Source: Streptomyces sp. NBC_01716 (lineage in GTDB: Bacteria; Actinomycetota; Actinomycetes; Streptomycetales; Streptomycetaceae). From it: DNA of 64,000 nt. Shown here piece by piece: positions 25,895 through 34,210 of this stretch (position 1 is its first letter; every line of letters starts with the position of its first letter). Under the pieces are notes generated by a model. The model was not told the origin of the DNA and searched no databases. It worked only from the letters and a program-made list of their open reading frames with translations. The position numbers and the translations under genes are program-made. Where the stretch lies: assembly GCF_036248275.1 (NCBI RefSeq), contig NZ_CP109181.1:1054001-1118000 (forward strand), written 5' to 3'.

Positions 25895-26647
25895 TCAGTG
25901 GATCGTGGCGCCGCCGTCGACGAACAGGGTGTGGCCGGTGGTCATCGCCGCCGCGGGGCTGAGCAGATGGGCGACCGCATTGGCCACGTCGTCCCTGCTG
26001 GCCATGCGCCCCAGCGGAATGGAGGCGAGCTTGTCCCGGAGGTAGTCGGCGTCGCCTCGGACGTCCGCCGTCATGTCGGTGCTCACGATGGTGGGGGCGA
26101 CGGCGTTGACCCTGATCCCGTCGGGTGCCCACTCCAGGGCGAGGACCCTGGCCATGTGCATCACGGCCGCTTTGCTGACGCAGTAGCCGAGCGAGTCGCG
26201 GACCGCGATCCGGCCGTTGGTGGAGCCGATGTTGACGACACTGGCCGAACCGGCGGCCTTCAGCGCCGGGTGGGCGGCGCGGGTGACCCGGAAGGTGCCG
26301 GAGAGGTTGACGTCCACGACGGTGGTGAAGTCCTCGTCGGTCATCTCCGCCGCCGGTCCCCTCCGGACGATTCCGGCGTTGTTCACCAGGTGGTCGAGAC
26401 GGCCGTGGGCCGCGAGCACCTCCGCGAGAAGTTCCTCGCAGGACGCCGTGGAGCGGACGTCGACACGGTGGCGGGTGTGACCGTCCCCGTCCGGCCCGGC
26501 GGGCTCCCAGTCGGCGGGAGCCGCCAGGTCCGCGCGGGCGACCCGGCAGCCGAGTGAGGCCAGCCTGCGGGCCACGGCCGCGCCGATGCCGCGTGCCGCT
26601 CCGGTGACCAGCGCGACATGGCCGTCGAGCCGGACGGGGTCGGTCAT
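25895..26647 (-). CDS. Short-chain dehydrogenase/reductase
   Basis: 250 residues from the ATG at 26647, which overlaps the permease stop by four bases. Classical SDR features are seen: TGAARGIGAA nucleotide-binding loop (about residues 15-24), NNAG, the catalytic serine in NIGST, and YCVSK with tyrosine and lysine four apart, ending HTLFVDGGATIH. The acidic residue after the second strand (RADLAAP) suggests NAD preference. It probably oxidises a hydroxyl intermediate of the pathway encoded around it. The substrate is unknown. Confidence 0.92.
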   Translation of the reverse strand: MTDPVRLDGHVALVTGAARGIGAAVARRLASLGCRVARADLAAPADWEPAGPDGDGHTRHRVDVRSTASCEELLAEVLAAHGRLDHLVNNAGIVRRGPAAEMTDEDFTTVVDVNLSGTFRVTRAAHPALKAAGSASVVNIGSTNGRIAVRDSLGYCVSKAAVMHMARVLALEWAPDGIRVNAVAPTIVSTDMTADVRGDADYLRDKLASIPLGRMASRDDVANAVAHLLSPAAAMTTGHTLFVDGGATIH

Positions 26648-27513
26648 GACGCGATCACCCGGTTCTCCTCGGACCAGAAGGCGAGCCGGCGCTGGGCGAA
26701 GCGGATGACGAAGTGCGCCAGCAGGCCGAGCACCGACAGGACGAGCAGCACCGCGAACATCCCGGCGATGTCGAAGTTGTAGTTCGTCTGGAGCAGCAGA
26801 TAGCCGAGGCCCTCCTTGGCACCGATGAACTCGCCGACGACGGCGCCGAGGATCGCGAACACGATCCCGATGTCGAGCCCGGCGAAGATGAACGGCAGCG
26901 CGTTGGGGAGCTGGACCATCCGGAACACCTGGGCCCGGCTCGCGCCGAAGACGGTCAGCATCTGGATCCGGTCGGCGTCCGCCGACCGCAGCCCCTCGAT
27001 CACGTTGACGAGCACCGGGAAGAACGAGATGACCGCGGCCATCACGACTTTGCTGGTCATGCCGAAGCCGAACCAGACGACGAACAGCGGGGCGAGTGCC
27101 ACCTTCGGCACGGTCTGGAACGCCACGATGTAGGGCATGAAGGTGCGTTCGATGATCCGTACCTGGCTGATCGCGGTACCGAGGATCATCGCGGCGCTCA
27201 CACCGAGCAGGAAGCCGAGCACGGACTCCTGGAGTGTGACCCTGAAGTGGGACCAGAACATAGGGTCGTTGAGCTGTGTCCACAGCGCGTCCGCGATCTG
27301 CGAGGGGCGCGGCAGGACGTACTCGTCGATCCCGAGCGGCCTGATGGCGTACTCCCACACCAGGACGACCAGCACGAACACGCCGGGGACCAGGATGAAT
27401 TCGGGGCGCTCGCGCAGATCGGGCAGGCGCGGCCGGCGGCGGCCGCGTTTCGGCGGCCCCGGGTCGGTGGCCGACGGTGAGGTGCCGGCGGTGCCGGTCT
27501 TGGTGATCGTCAT
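26644..27513 (-). CDS. ABC transporter permease, NitT/TauT (SsuC) type
   Basis: A 289-residue inner-membrane protein with a basic N-terminus, about six hydrophobic helices, and the EAA-like loop (GLRSADADRIQMLTVFGASRAQVF, near 177-200) where the ATPase docks. Relatives import sulfonates, taurine, nitrate, hydroxymethylpyrimidine precursors and aromatic acids. It lies between the SDR (4-base overlap) and the ATPase gene (12-base gap), so transporter and enzymes are one transcription unit. Confidence 0.92.
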   Translation of the reverse strand: MTITKTGTAGTSPSATDPGPPKRGRRRPRLPDLRERPEFILVPGVFVLVVLVWEYAIRPLGIDEYVLPRPSQIADALWTQLNDPMFWSHFRVTLQESVLGFLLGVSAAMILGTAISQVRIIERTFMPYIVAFQTVPKVALAPLFVVWFGFGMTSKVVMAAVISFFPVLVNVIEGLRSADADRIQMLTVFGASRAQVFRMVQLPNALPFIFAGLDIGIVFAILGAVVGEFIGAKEGLGYLLLQTNYNFDIAGMFAVLLVLSVLGLLAHFVIRFAQRRLAFWSEENRVIAS

Positions 27514-27525
27514 CGGATGGCCTCC

Positions 27526-28356
27526 TCAGCCCATCACGCCGGTGGCGTGGAAATGGCGGCGGATGCGGTCCACGTACACCCCGGCCCGGTCGGATGCCAT
27601 CACGCCGAGGTCGCGCGGCCGTTCCAGATCGATGTCCACGACCTCGGCGATCCGTCCGGGCCGGGGGGTGAGCACGATGACCCGGTCCGAGAGGAAGACG
27701 GCCTCGGGAATGGAGTGGGTGACGAAGACGATGGTCTGGCCGCTCTCCCGCCAGATGCGCAGGAGTTCGACGTTCATGTACTCGCGGGTCATGGCGTCGA
27801 GGGCACCGAACGGCTCGTCCATGAGCAGTACCGCCGGATCGTGCACCAACGCCCGGCAGATACCGGCTCGTTGCTGCATGCCGCCGCTCAGCTCGTGCGG
27901 GTACTTGCCCTCGAATCCGTCGAGGCCGACCATGTTCAGCAGCCGGCGGGCCTGTTCGCGGTAGCGCGCCCGGTCCAGCCGCTGGACCTCCACGGGCACC
28001 ATCACGTTCTCCAGGATGGTGCGCCAGGGCAGCAGCGTCGCCGCCTGGAAGACCATGCCGATCTCCGGCAGCGGCCCTGTCACCTCGCGCCCCGCCACGC
28101 GCACCGTGCCCGCGGTCTTGGGAATGAGACCCGCGAGGATCTTGAGCATCGTGGTCTTGCCGCAGCCGGAGGGACCGACGACGGAGACGAACTCCCCCCG
28201 CCGCACCTGGAAATCGATGTCCGACAGCGCACGGGTCGGTTCCGACCTGCGGGGCCGGTACAGCTTCTCCAGTCCGGCCACCTCGATCCAGGCGGCCTCG
28301 TCGGCCGTGGGGGCCGCGGCAGCCGCCTGTCGGCGGCCGAGTGTTCTGATGGCCAT
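27526..28356 (-). CDS. ABC transporter ATPase, NitT/TauT (SsuB) type
   Basis: A 276-residue cytoplasmic ATPase: Walker A GPSGCGKTT (about residues 62-70), Q-loop in VFQAATLLPW, signature LSGGMQQR, Walker B LLMDEPFGALD, H-loop in VTHS. The first 25 residues are a poorly conserved extension. It energises uptake through the permease encoded just downstream. Confidence 0.94.
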   Translation of the reverse strand: MAIRTLGRRQAAAAAPTADEAAWIEVAGLEKLYRPRRSEPTRALSDIDFQVRRGEFVSVVGPSGCGKTTMLKILAGLIPKTAGTVRVAGREVTGPLPEIGMVFQAATLLPWRTILENVMVPVEVQRLDRARYREQARRLLNMVGLDGFEGKYPHELSGGMQQRAGICRALVHDPAVLLMDEPFGALDAMTREYMNVELLRIWRESGQTIVFVTHSIPEAVFLSDRVIVLTPRPGRIAEVVDIDLERPRDLGVMASDRAGVYVDRIRRHFHATGVMG

Positions 28357-28404
28357 GCTGGCGTCCTTAAGTCTCGGTCCGTTTCTGGTCGGTGCTGGTC
28401 GGTG

Positions 28405-29526
28405 CTACTCGGTGGCCGTCCCGGCCTTCTGCGCGCGGGCGACGACGGCCGCGGAGTCGAAGTCGTTCGCGTCCTTGAGGAGGCTGTCGTCCCAGACGTC
28501 GTCCATCCGGACGTCCTTGGTGATCTGTCCGGACTCCTTGGTGTACGTTTCGGTCTTCAGCCACTCCTGGTCGCTGATGGCGCCCCAGTCGGCGAAGTCC
28601 TCGGGGTTCCCGCTGCTGGGGGTGGCCGACTTCATCCAGGTCTCGAAGATCTTGGTGTCTCCGGCGATGCGGTCGTCGGCCGACTTGCCGGCGAGGACCT
28701 GGGGGAAGACCTTGTAGCCGTCCCTCATCGCCGCCTCCGGGTTGACCGCCGAGAAGAGCATCGACTGGTACGAGGCCCGCAGGAACCGGGCGAGTTCGTC
28801 GCGGCGCTTGTCGAGCGTGTCCTCGCGCACCGCGAAGGTGATGGAGCGGATGCCCTTGAACATGTCCGGGTTGTCGAGGTAGCGGTAGGTCGTGCCGGTG
28901 TTCTCGATCGTTGTGTACGCCTGGGTGTAGAGGGCGAGCACGTCGACCTTGCCGTCCTTGAGGGTGGAGGCGGCCTGCGCGCCCACGCCCACCGGGAGCA
29001 GTTCGACGTCCTTCTCGTCCAGTCCGGCGTTCGCCGTGTACGCCCTCGCGTAGATCGCCGATCCCGAGGCGAGGGAGATCACGCCGATCTTCTTGCCCTT
29101 GAGGTCGGCCGCCGTCTTGATGTCGCTGCCGGGCGGAACGGCCATCACCCAGGGCCAGTTCTGCACCAGTCCGCCGATCGCCTTGACCGGTACGCCCTTC
29201 TCCCGGGCGGCGAGGATCGCGCCGACGTCGGCGGCGGTGATGTCGGCACTGCCGGACGCGACCGCCTGGAGCGCGGCCACCGAGCCGTCCGCGTTGGAGG
29301 TCTCGACCTTGATCCGCTCCTTGTCGAGGAAGCCCTCCTCCTTGCCGACGGCATAGGTGGCGACCTCTTCCTTGGGACCGATCACGGCCGAGGCGATGGA
29401 GAACTCGATCGTCGCCGTGCCGCCTTTCTCCTTGCTGGAGGAGGCCGATCCGCCACCGCAGGCGGCGGTCGCCGAGAGAGCGGCGACGGCGAGCGCCGCG
29501 CAGCCGGTTCGTAGGGAACGCTTCAT
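28405..29526 (-). CDS. Substrate-binding lipoprotein, NMT1/SsuA-like
   Basis: 373 residues from the ATG at 29526. GAGG lies eight bases upstream, which favours it over the GTG three codons earlier. The N-terminus has KRSLRTG, a hydrophobic core and a cysteine near residue 23 (ATAAC), followed by Gly/Ser, so it is a lipoprotein. The mature part follows the NMT1/SsuA pattern (GKEEGFLDKERIKVET, then VASGSADITAADVGAIL). Ligands of this group are small acids, sulfonates and pyrimidine precursors, which suits uptake of the compound degraded by the neighbouring enzymes. Confidence 0.9.
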   Translation of the reverse strand: MKRSLRTGCAALAVAALSATAACGGGSASSSKEKGGTATIEFSIASAVIGPKEEVATYAVGKEEGFLDKERIKVETSNADGSVAALQAVASGSADITAADVGAILAAREKGVPVKAIGGLVQNWPWVMAVPPGSDIKTAADLKGKKIGVISLASGSAIYARAYTANAGLDEKDVELLPVGVGAQAASTLKDGKVDVLALYTQAYTTIENTGTTYRYLDNPDMFKGIRSITFAVREDTLDKRRDELARFLRASYQSMLFSAVNPEAAMRDGYKVFPQVLAGKSADDRIAGDTKIFETWMKSATPSSGNPEDFADWGAISDQEWLKTETYTKESGQITKDVRMDDVWDDSLLKDANDFDSAAVVARAQKAGTATE

Positions 29527-29972
29527 GTCCGACACCTCGTTCGGATCGGTGGGTCTGAGGGTGCGCCGATGGCGGTGGAGCGGGATATTCCGCTGAGAGC
29601 GAGATCGTTGTAGACGTGCTGTTCGGCGATGAGGCCGTCCTGGACGACGAAGACGTCCGCGTAGCGGATGCCTTCGAACGGGCTGCCCGCGAGGTCTTCC
29701 CCGTAGAGCGTGCCGAGGGAGGTGACGGCGGTGGCACCGGAGCCGTCGGGCAGGGGGGCGGCGAAGTACCGCTCGCGCCGTTTGCGCACCCAGCGGTAGT
29801 CACCGCGGGCGCTCGCCGCCATCGCGGCGAGCGAGGCGTGCCGCTGACCGCCGGGGAAGACCAGGGCCACTCCCGGTGCCAGCAGACCCGCCGCGGCCTC
29901 CAGCTCCCGGTCCTCGCACAGCCGCAGATAGCGGTCCACCAGGGCGGTGGGCTGCTCGGGCCGGGCGTCCAT
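29523..29972 (-). CDS. SnoaL/NTF2-like small protein
   Basis: 149 residues with the cone-shaped alpha+beta NTF2 pattern: an N-terminal helix segment (ALVDRYLRLCEDRELEAAAGLLAP), then alternating strands ending YADVFVVQDGLIAEQHVYND. Proteins of this fold act as isomerases, cyclases or hydratases on small organic molecules. The ATG at 29972 shares a base with the preceding stop (TGATG), and its own stop overlaps the binding-protein start by four bases, so it is translated as part of the cassette. Catalytic residues cannot be assigned. Confidence 0.75.
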   Translation of the reverse strand: MDARPEQPTALVDRYLRLCEDRELEAAAGLLAPGVALVFPGGQRHASLAAMAASARGDYRWVRKRRERYFAAPLPDGSGATAVTSLGTLYGEDLAGSPFEGIRYADVFVVQDGLIAEQHVYNDLALSGISRSTAIGAPSDPPIRTRCRT

Positions 29973-30283
29973 CAGCCGGCCCGTCTTGTCAGGAGCTCTT
30001 CCCACTGATCGCGCAGCGGGTGCTCGGCGGGTCCCGCCTCGGAGAGGATGCTGACGAGACGGCCCAGCATCTCCTCCCGTCCGCGGTCGAGGAGGACCTG
30101 CTCGGCGGGCTCGGGGAGGAAGGAGTCCAACTCCCCTTGTTTCAGCGTGCCGTTCCTGACCAGCAGCGCCTCCAGGGCGATGGTCCGCTGGGCGGTGACA
30201 TGGACATCGGTGCTGAGTTGCAGGACCAGGTCGAGCAGTTTGCCGATGCGCGGGTCCTTGAAGTAGTCGAACTCGTCACTCAT
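29972..30283 (-). CDS. Small hypothetical protein (103 aa)
   Basis: I do not recognise the family. It is a mostly helical, acidic soluble protein starting MSDEFDYFKDPRIGKLLDLVLQ with no signal peptide, TM helix or cysteine. The ATG at 30283 overlaps the methyltransferase stop by four bases, and its stop overlaps the NTF2-like start by one base, which strongly supports translation. Its placement suggests a subunit or chaperone of one of the two flanking enzymes. Confidence 0.7.
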   Translation of the reverse strand: MSDEFDYFKDPRIGKLLDLVLQLSTDVHVTAQRTIALEALLVRNGTLKQGELDSFLPEPAEQVLLDRGREEMLGRLVSILSEAGPAEHPLRDQWEELLTRRAG

Positions 30284-31362
30284 CGTTCCTCCGGCTTGTT
30301 CGCCGCCAGTACGGCCCAGGGAAAGTGCCATTCGCGACGGTCGCCCCAGCCGTCCTCGCGGACGCCGTCGTTGCGCTCGTCGAAGGGGGCCCAGGAGGCG
30401 CCGGTCAGCCCGGCATCCCGGCACATCGCGAGCAGGTCGGACCCGAAGAGGTCGTGGAAGAAGGGCTCGTTGTTCCGTTCGGCGTGCTCGAAGACGGTGG
30501 CGTCGCGGAACGGGTCGCCGGTCGGCTGGAACTCCAGGAAGCGGAGCGCCCCGCCGGGCTTGAGGAGCCGCACGGCCTCCTGGATGGTCTCGCGGACCGC
30601 GTCGGACGGCATCTCGTGCAGCACCATCGTCCCTGTGACGACGTCGCAGGACCCGGACTCCAGTCCGGTCGCGCGGCCGTCGGCCTGGCGGTAGCTGAGG
30701 GTGAGGCCCTCGGCGGCTGCCTCGGCGTGTGCCAGGCGCAGGCCCGGTGCCGCGAGGTCGACCCCGATGATCTCCGCGCCGGGGTACTTGCCCGCGAGCG
30801 GCCGGGTGCTCTTGCCGAAGCCGCAGCCGATGTCCACGACCCGTTCGGCTGCGGGGAGTTCGGGGAGGGCCGTCTGCGCGAACAGCTTGTGGAACTTGTA
30901 GCCGTCGTTGTCCCGCAGCATCACGATGCGGGCGCCGAACTCGTAGACGTAGGCGGACATGTCGTCGGAGTAGAAGCCGCCGGGCTGGATGTGGATGTCG
31001 AAGTCCGTGTACCAGGAGGGCAGTTCGACGGACGAGTTGAGGGTGAGGGTGCCCGCGCCGTCCGCCGCGGCCTCGGCCAGTTGCTCGGTGAGCTGCGCGC
31101 GCCGGCTGAGCACCGCCTCACCGGCCGCCTTCCACAGCATCTTCTGCTGGACCCGCTCCAGATGGCTGAACCACGGGTAGAGGCTGAGCTCGTGGAGCCG
31201 GTTCGCCGCCTGCTCGACGGTGTCCGCCGGCGGCTCCCCGTCCGCGGCGTACTCCCGCGTCAGCGCGGGATAGACGGTGCTGGCCCACTGCTTGCGCAGG
31301 GCCAGGATGTAGTCGACTCGGGAGCGCTCGTCGAGCGTCAGCCGGTCCTCGATATCGATCAT
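30280..31362 (-). CDS. Class I SAM-dependent methyltransferase
   Basis: A 360-residue enzyme. An N-terminal helical region of about 165 residues precedes the methyltransferase core. Motif I reads VVDIGCGFGKST (about residues 176-187), followed by GVDLAAPGL with the acidic residue that binds the ribose, and a GTMVLHEMP segment at motif IV. Methyltransferases with this helical extension often act on small molecules. It has no obvious counterpart in the hydrolytic pathway around it, so either the substrate or a product is methylated, or it belongs with the 103-aa protein as a separate unit. Start ATG 31362 with GAAGGAG upstream. Confidence 0.85.
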   Translation of the reverse strand: MIDIEDRLTLDERSRVDYILALRKQWASTVYPALTREYAADGEPPADTVEQAANRLHELSLYPWFSHLERVQQKMLWKAAGEAVLSRRAQLTEQLAEAAADGAGTLTLNSSVELPSWYTDFDIHIQPGGFYSDDMSAYVYEFGARIVMLRDNDGYKFHKLFAQTALPELPAAERVVDIGCGFGKSTRPLAGKYPGAEIIGVDLAAPGLRLAHAEAAAEGLTLSYRQADGRATGLESGSCDVVTGTMVLHEMPSDAVRETIQEAVRLLKPGGALRFLEFQPTGDPFRDATVFEHAERNNEPFFHDLFGSDLLAMCRDAGLTGASWAPFDERNDGVREDGWGDRREWHFPWAVLAANKPEER

Positions 31363-31463
31363 GACGACTCCTTCTCGGTACGTGTGCGGCGGAGCTTCGC
31401 GGTACGCGGAACGGGTGGAGTGGTGCGGTGATAGCTGCTGCGGGGGTGCGGTGGTGGCGCTGT

Positions 31464-33527
31464 TCAGTGGGCGGGGACGGCGGCGGCGCCGGCGGTGGCC
31501 AGGGTTCCGGCACCGCTCGCCGCACTGGAGAGAAACGTTCCTGCGATGCGTCCCTCGTAGATGGCTTCGAGCGCGGTGCGTGGCGCGTTGGCGTCTCCCA
31601 CGACCAGCACCGGTGGCGCGTCGGGGTGGCCGTCGAGTGCGCGGTAGAGGTCGTCGGCCGCGGTCGGCAGGCCCGCGTCGACAATGGCGGTGACGCCGTG
31701 GAGTTCCTCGGTGTCACCGTTCAGGGTGTCCCGCAGAGTGACCCGGTGGCCGACGGCGTCCACGACCGTACGCAGGGGGCGGGCCTTCACCCCCAGGGCG
31801 CCCAGCCGCCCGGTGAGGCCGAGCCTGGAGTAGGTGGTGATACGCGGGAAGAGCGCCGCCGACGGGGTCACCAGGTGTACGGCGGCTCCCTCGCGCGCCA
31901 GGCACTCGGTGAGCGACGCGGCCGGCCAGTCGCCGCCGTCGTCCCGGATCACCACCGTGCCGCGCAGAGCTGACGGTATGTCAGAGTCCTTGCCGGAGAG
32001 TGCGCCTGTCGCCTGCCAGAGGTCGAACAACTGGGGTCCCAGGGGGAGTTCGCGCCTTCGGGGCAGCGATCCGGTCGCCAGGATCACCCCGTCGAAACCC
32101 TCGTGCCGTCCCCCGGGCAGCAGGTCGGCCGCGACGACGCGTTCGCCGGTCCGTACGGTCACTCCGGCGCGGGCGAGGTCCCGGGCGAGTTCGTCGGTCA
32201 TCAGGGTCAGCCGCTCCCGGCCCGGTACGGATCCGGCGCGGACGATCTGGCCGCCGAGGTGGTCGGCGGCCTCGACAAGGGTCACCTCGTGACCGGCCCG
32301 CCGGGCGGACAGGGCGGCCTCCATCCCCGCCGGCCCCCCGCCGACGACCATGACCCGCCGGGCGGGGGCCGGTCCGGCGAGGCGTACGGCGTTCCACTCG
32401 TGCTCCGCCCCGACCTCGGGATTCACCACGCAGGAGATCGGCAGGCTCGCCTCCAGCCGTCCCACGCACCCCTGGTTGCAGGCGAGGCAGGACCGGATCT
32501 CGTGCGCGCGGCCGTCCAGTGTCTTGCGGACCAGATGGGGGTCGGCGATATGCGGCCGGGCGAGCCCCACCAGATCGGCCGCACCCTCCTCGACCAGCAC
32601 CGCCGCCTCGGCCAGGCTGTCCAGCCTGCAGACCGCGAGCACGGGCAGATCGGGAAACGTCTCCTTGAACAGGGCCGCGTGGTGCCGGAACGGCGCGTGC
32701 CCGAAGCTCATGTCGGCCATCTGCGTGGCCAGTGAGGTACTGCCGTGGTACGCGGAGTGGCTCACGTGGACGTACGCGAGCGGGTGTTCGGCGCGCAGCT
32801 CGCCGACGGCGGCCATGACCTCGGCCGGTCCCAGGCCGCCCGGCAGGAATTCGTCGGCGCTCACCCTGATGCCCAGCGGCAGGTCCGGGGCGCGCTCACA
32901 TACCCGCTCCAGAACCTCCCGGACGAGCCGGAGCCGGTTCTCCTCGCTGCCGCCGTAGCGGTCGGTGCGCTGGTTGGTGAAGGGAGAGAGGAACTGCTGG
33001 AGCAGATGACCGTGGCCGAGATGGATCTCGACGCCGTCGAATCCGGCCTCGCCCATCCGGCGGGCCGCCTCGCCGAAGGCTCCGACGACCACCGCTATGT
33101 CGCTGGGTCCCATGGCGTGGGGTATCGCGGCGCCCGTCGCCCAGGGCACGTCCATCGGCGCCCAGGCGGCCGTGCGGGTGGCGTCGCCGTTCGCCTGCCG
33201 GCCCGCGTGCATGAGCTGCGCGAAGACCAGGGCGCCGTGTGCGTGGACGGCTTCGGCGACCGCCGCGTAGGCGGGTACCGAGGTGTCGTCGAAACAGCCG
33301 AGGCTGATGTGGCGCCCCGCGCTGGTGGGGTGGACCCGTACCGCTTCGGTGATGATCAACCCGACACCACCCCGCGCCCGTTCGGCGTGGTAGTGCGCAT
33401 GGCGCCGGGTCGGATGATTCGCGTGGCCGAAGTTCGTCGTGTGCCCCGGAACGAACACACGATTGCGTACGTCGAGGCCACCTATACGGAATGGCATGAT
33501 TAGTTGCTCTATGCCTGCGTTCTTCAC
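31464..33527 (-). CDS. Old-yellow-enzyme/2,4-dienoyl-CoA reductase-type flavin iron-sulfur oxidoreductase
   Basis: About 687 residues. The FMN-binding TIM barrel (about 1-370) has HAGRQANGD, GVEIHLGHGHLLQQFLSP and TDRYGGS. A cysteine cluster CLACNQGCVGR plus C further on (CVVNP) binds a 4Fe-4S cluster. The C-terminal half carries a GGGPAGMEAA nucleotide motif and ILATGS for FAD/NAD(P)H. The plan matches trimethylamine dehydrogenase and FadH-like reductases that reduce conjugated double bonds or demethylate amines. I chose the GTG at 33527 because GAGGAG lies five bases before it. It is the first gene of the minus-strand run, 101 bases ahead of the methyltransferase. Confidence 0.9.
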   Translation of the reverse strand: MKNAGIEQLIMPFRIGGLDVRNRVFVPGHTTNFGHANHPTRRHAHYHAERARGGVGLIITEAVRVHPTSAGRHISLGCFDDTSVPAYAAVAEAVHAHGALVFAQLMHAGRQANGDATRTAAWAPMDVPWATGAAIPHAMGPSDIAVVVGAFGEAARRMGEAGFDGVEIHLGHGHLLQQFLSPFTNQRTDRYGGSEENRLRLVREVLERVCERAPDLPLGIRVSADEFLPGGLGPAEVMAAVGELRAEHPLAYVHVSHSAYHGSTSLATQMADMSFGHAPFRHHAALFKETFPDLPVLAVCRLDSLAEAAVLVEEGAADLVGLARPHIADPHLVRKTLDGRAHEIRSCLACNQGCVGRLEASLPISCVVNPEVGAEHEWNAVRLAGPAPARRVMVVGGGPAGMEAALSARRAGHEVTLVEAADHLGGQIVRAGSVPGRERLTLMTDELARDLARAGVTVRTGERVVAADLLPGGRHEGFDGVILATGSLPRRRELPLGPQLFDLWQATGALSGKDSDIPSALRGTVVIRDDGGDWPAASLTECLAREGAAVHLVTPSAALFPRITTYSRLGLTGRLGALGVKARPLRTVVDAVGHRVTLRDTLNGDTEELHGVTAIVDAGLPTAADDLYRALDGHPDAPPVLVVGDANAPRTALEAIYEGRIAGTFLSSAASGAGTLATAGAAAVPAH

Positions 33528-33576
33528 CACGACTCCTCGGGTGGTTCCACACAGCCAAGCCGGAAGACGTTCCGTT

Positions 33577-33589
33577 CAGCGAAACGCTG
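33577..33589. promoter_or_regulatory. Candidate operator upstream of the catabolic run
   Basis: CAGCGAAACGCTG is a perfect 5-3-5 inverted repeat flanked by TTCCG and CCGGAAC, 50 bases upstream of the first gene of the 16-gene run. Position and symmetry suit an IclR-type or LacI-type regulator, and the IclR gene at 22230-23120 is the natural partner. The assignment rests on symmetry only. Confidence 0.4.
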
Positions 33590-33964
33590 TTGCTTTGGCC
33601 GGAACAATAGGAGTCGGGCGCGGAGCGAGTCAATGGATGACAAGAAAGTTTTTGGACATGGCTGTGCCGGATGCACGAGCCGGGGCACCCCAGCCGCGCC
33701 CTGCCATGCACCGCTCCCATCACCGCTGGCGCCAACAGCCCGCCCCCAGGGCCCCGTTGGCTCCCGGGCGCCCTTCCAGCCACAGTGCACGCCGGGGCGC
33801 GGTACACCCAGGTTCGGGGAGCAATGCCCGGTACGGCAGCGGGAGTTGATGCTGCAGGTGTGCCCAGTACTGCACACGAACGGCGAACGTACCGAGGTCG
33901 CGCTGACCCAGTCGTACGCACTGGCGGAAGACCGGATCACGGACATGACGGACGAGCGCGCGCT

Positions 33965-34075
33965 GCGCAGGCGGGCGACGGCCGCAGCCTGGTTGCCGCC
34001 CTTGCCGCCGGGGCCCGCATCGAAGGATCCACCGGACACCGTCTCGTCGGCAAAGGGTGCCTTGGGGACCCTCAT
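33965..34075 (-). pseudogene. Remnant of a ribokinase (PfkB) gene start
   Basis: On the minus strand this stretch encodes DETVSGGSFDAGPGGKGGNQ and then AAAVARL, which matches the N-terminal signature of ribokinases (GETV.G..F..GPGGKGANQA.A.ARLG). The frame then runs into sequence with no kinase character, and the normal first strand and the C-terminal ATP site are absent. It lies in the 683-base gap 33528-34210, otherwise without a credible gene. Proximity to a ribose-type ABC transporter suggests a lost sugar kinase. Confidence 0.5.
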
Positions 34076-34210
34076 TTCGGGGCGCGGCAGACATCTACTT
34101 ACCAACCATCGGCAAGGTGAACATGGCGCTCTGGTGACGGGGCCGTCACAGCTGTGCCGTGCGGGTGCCGGACCAGATGGTCTCCTCGGTTTCCCGGGCC
34201 CTCCGAGCCG

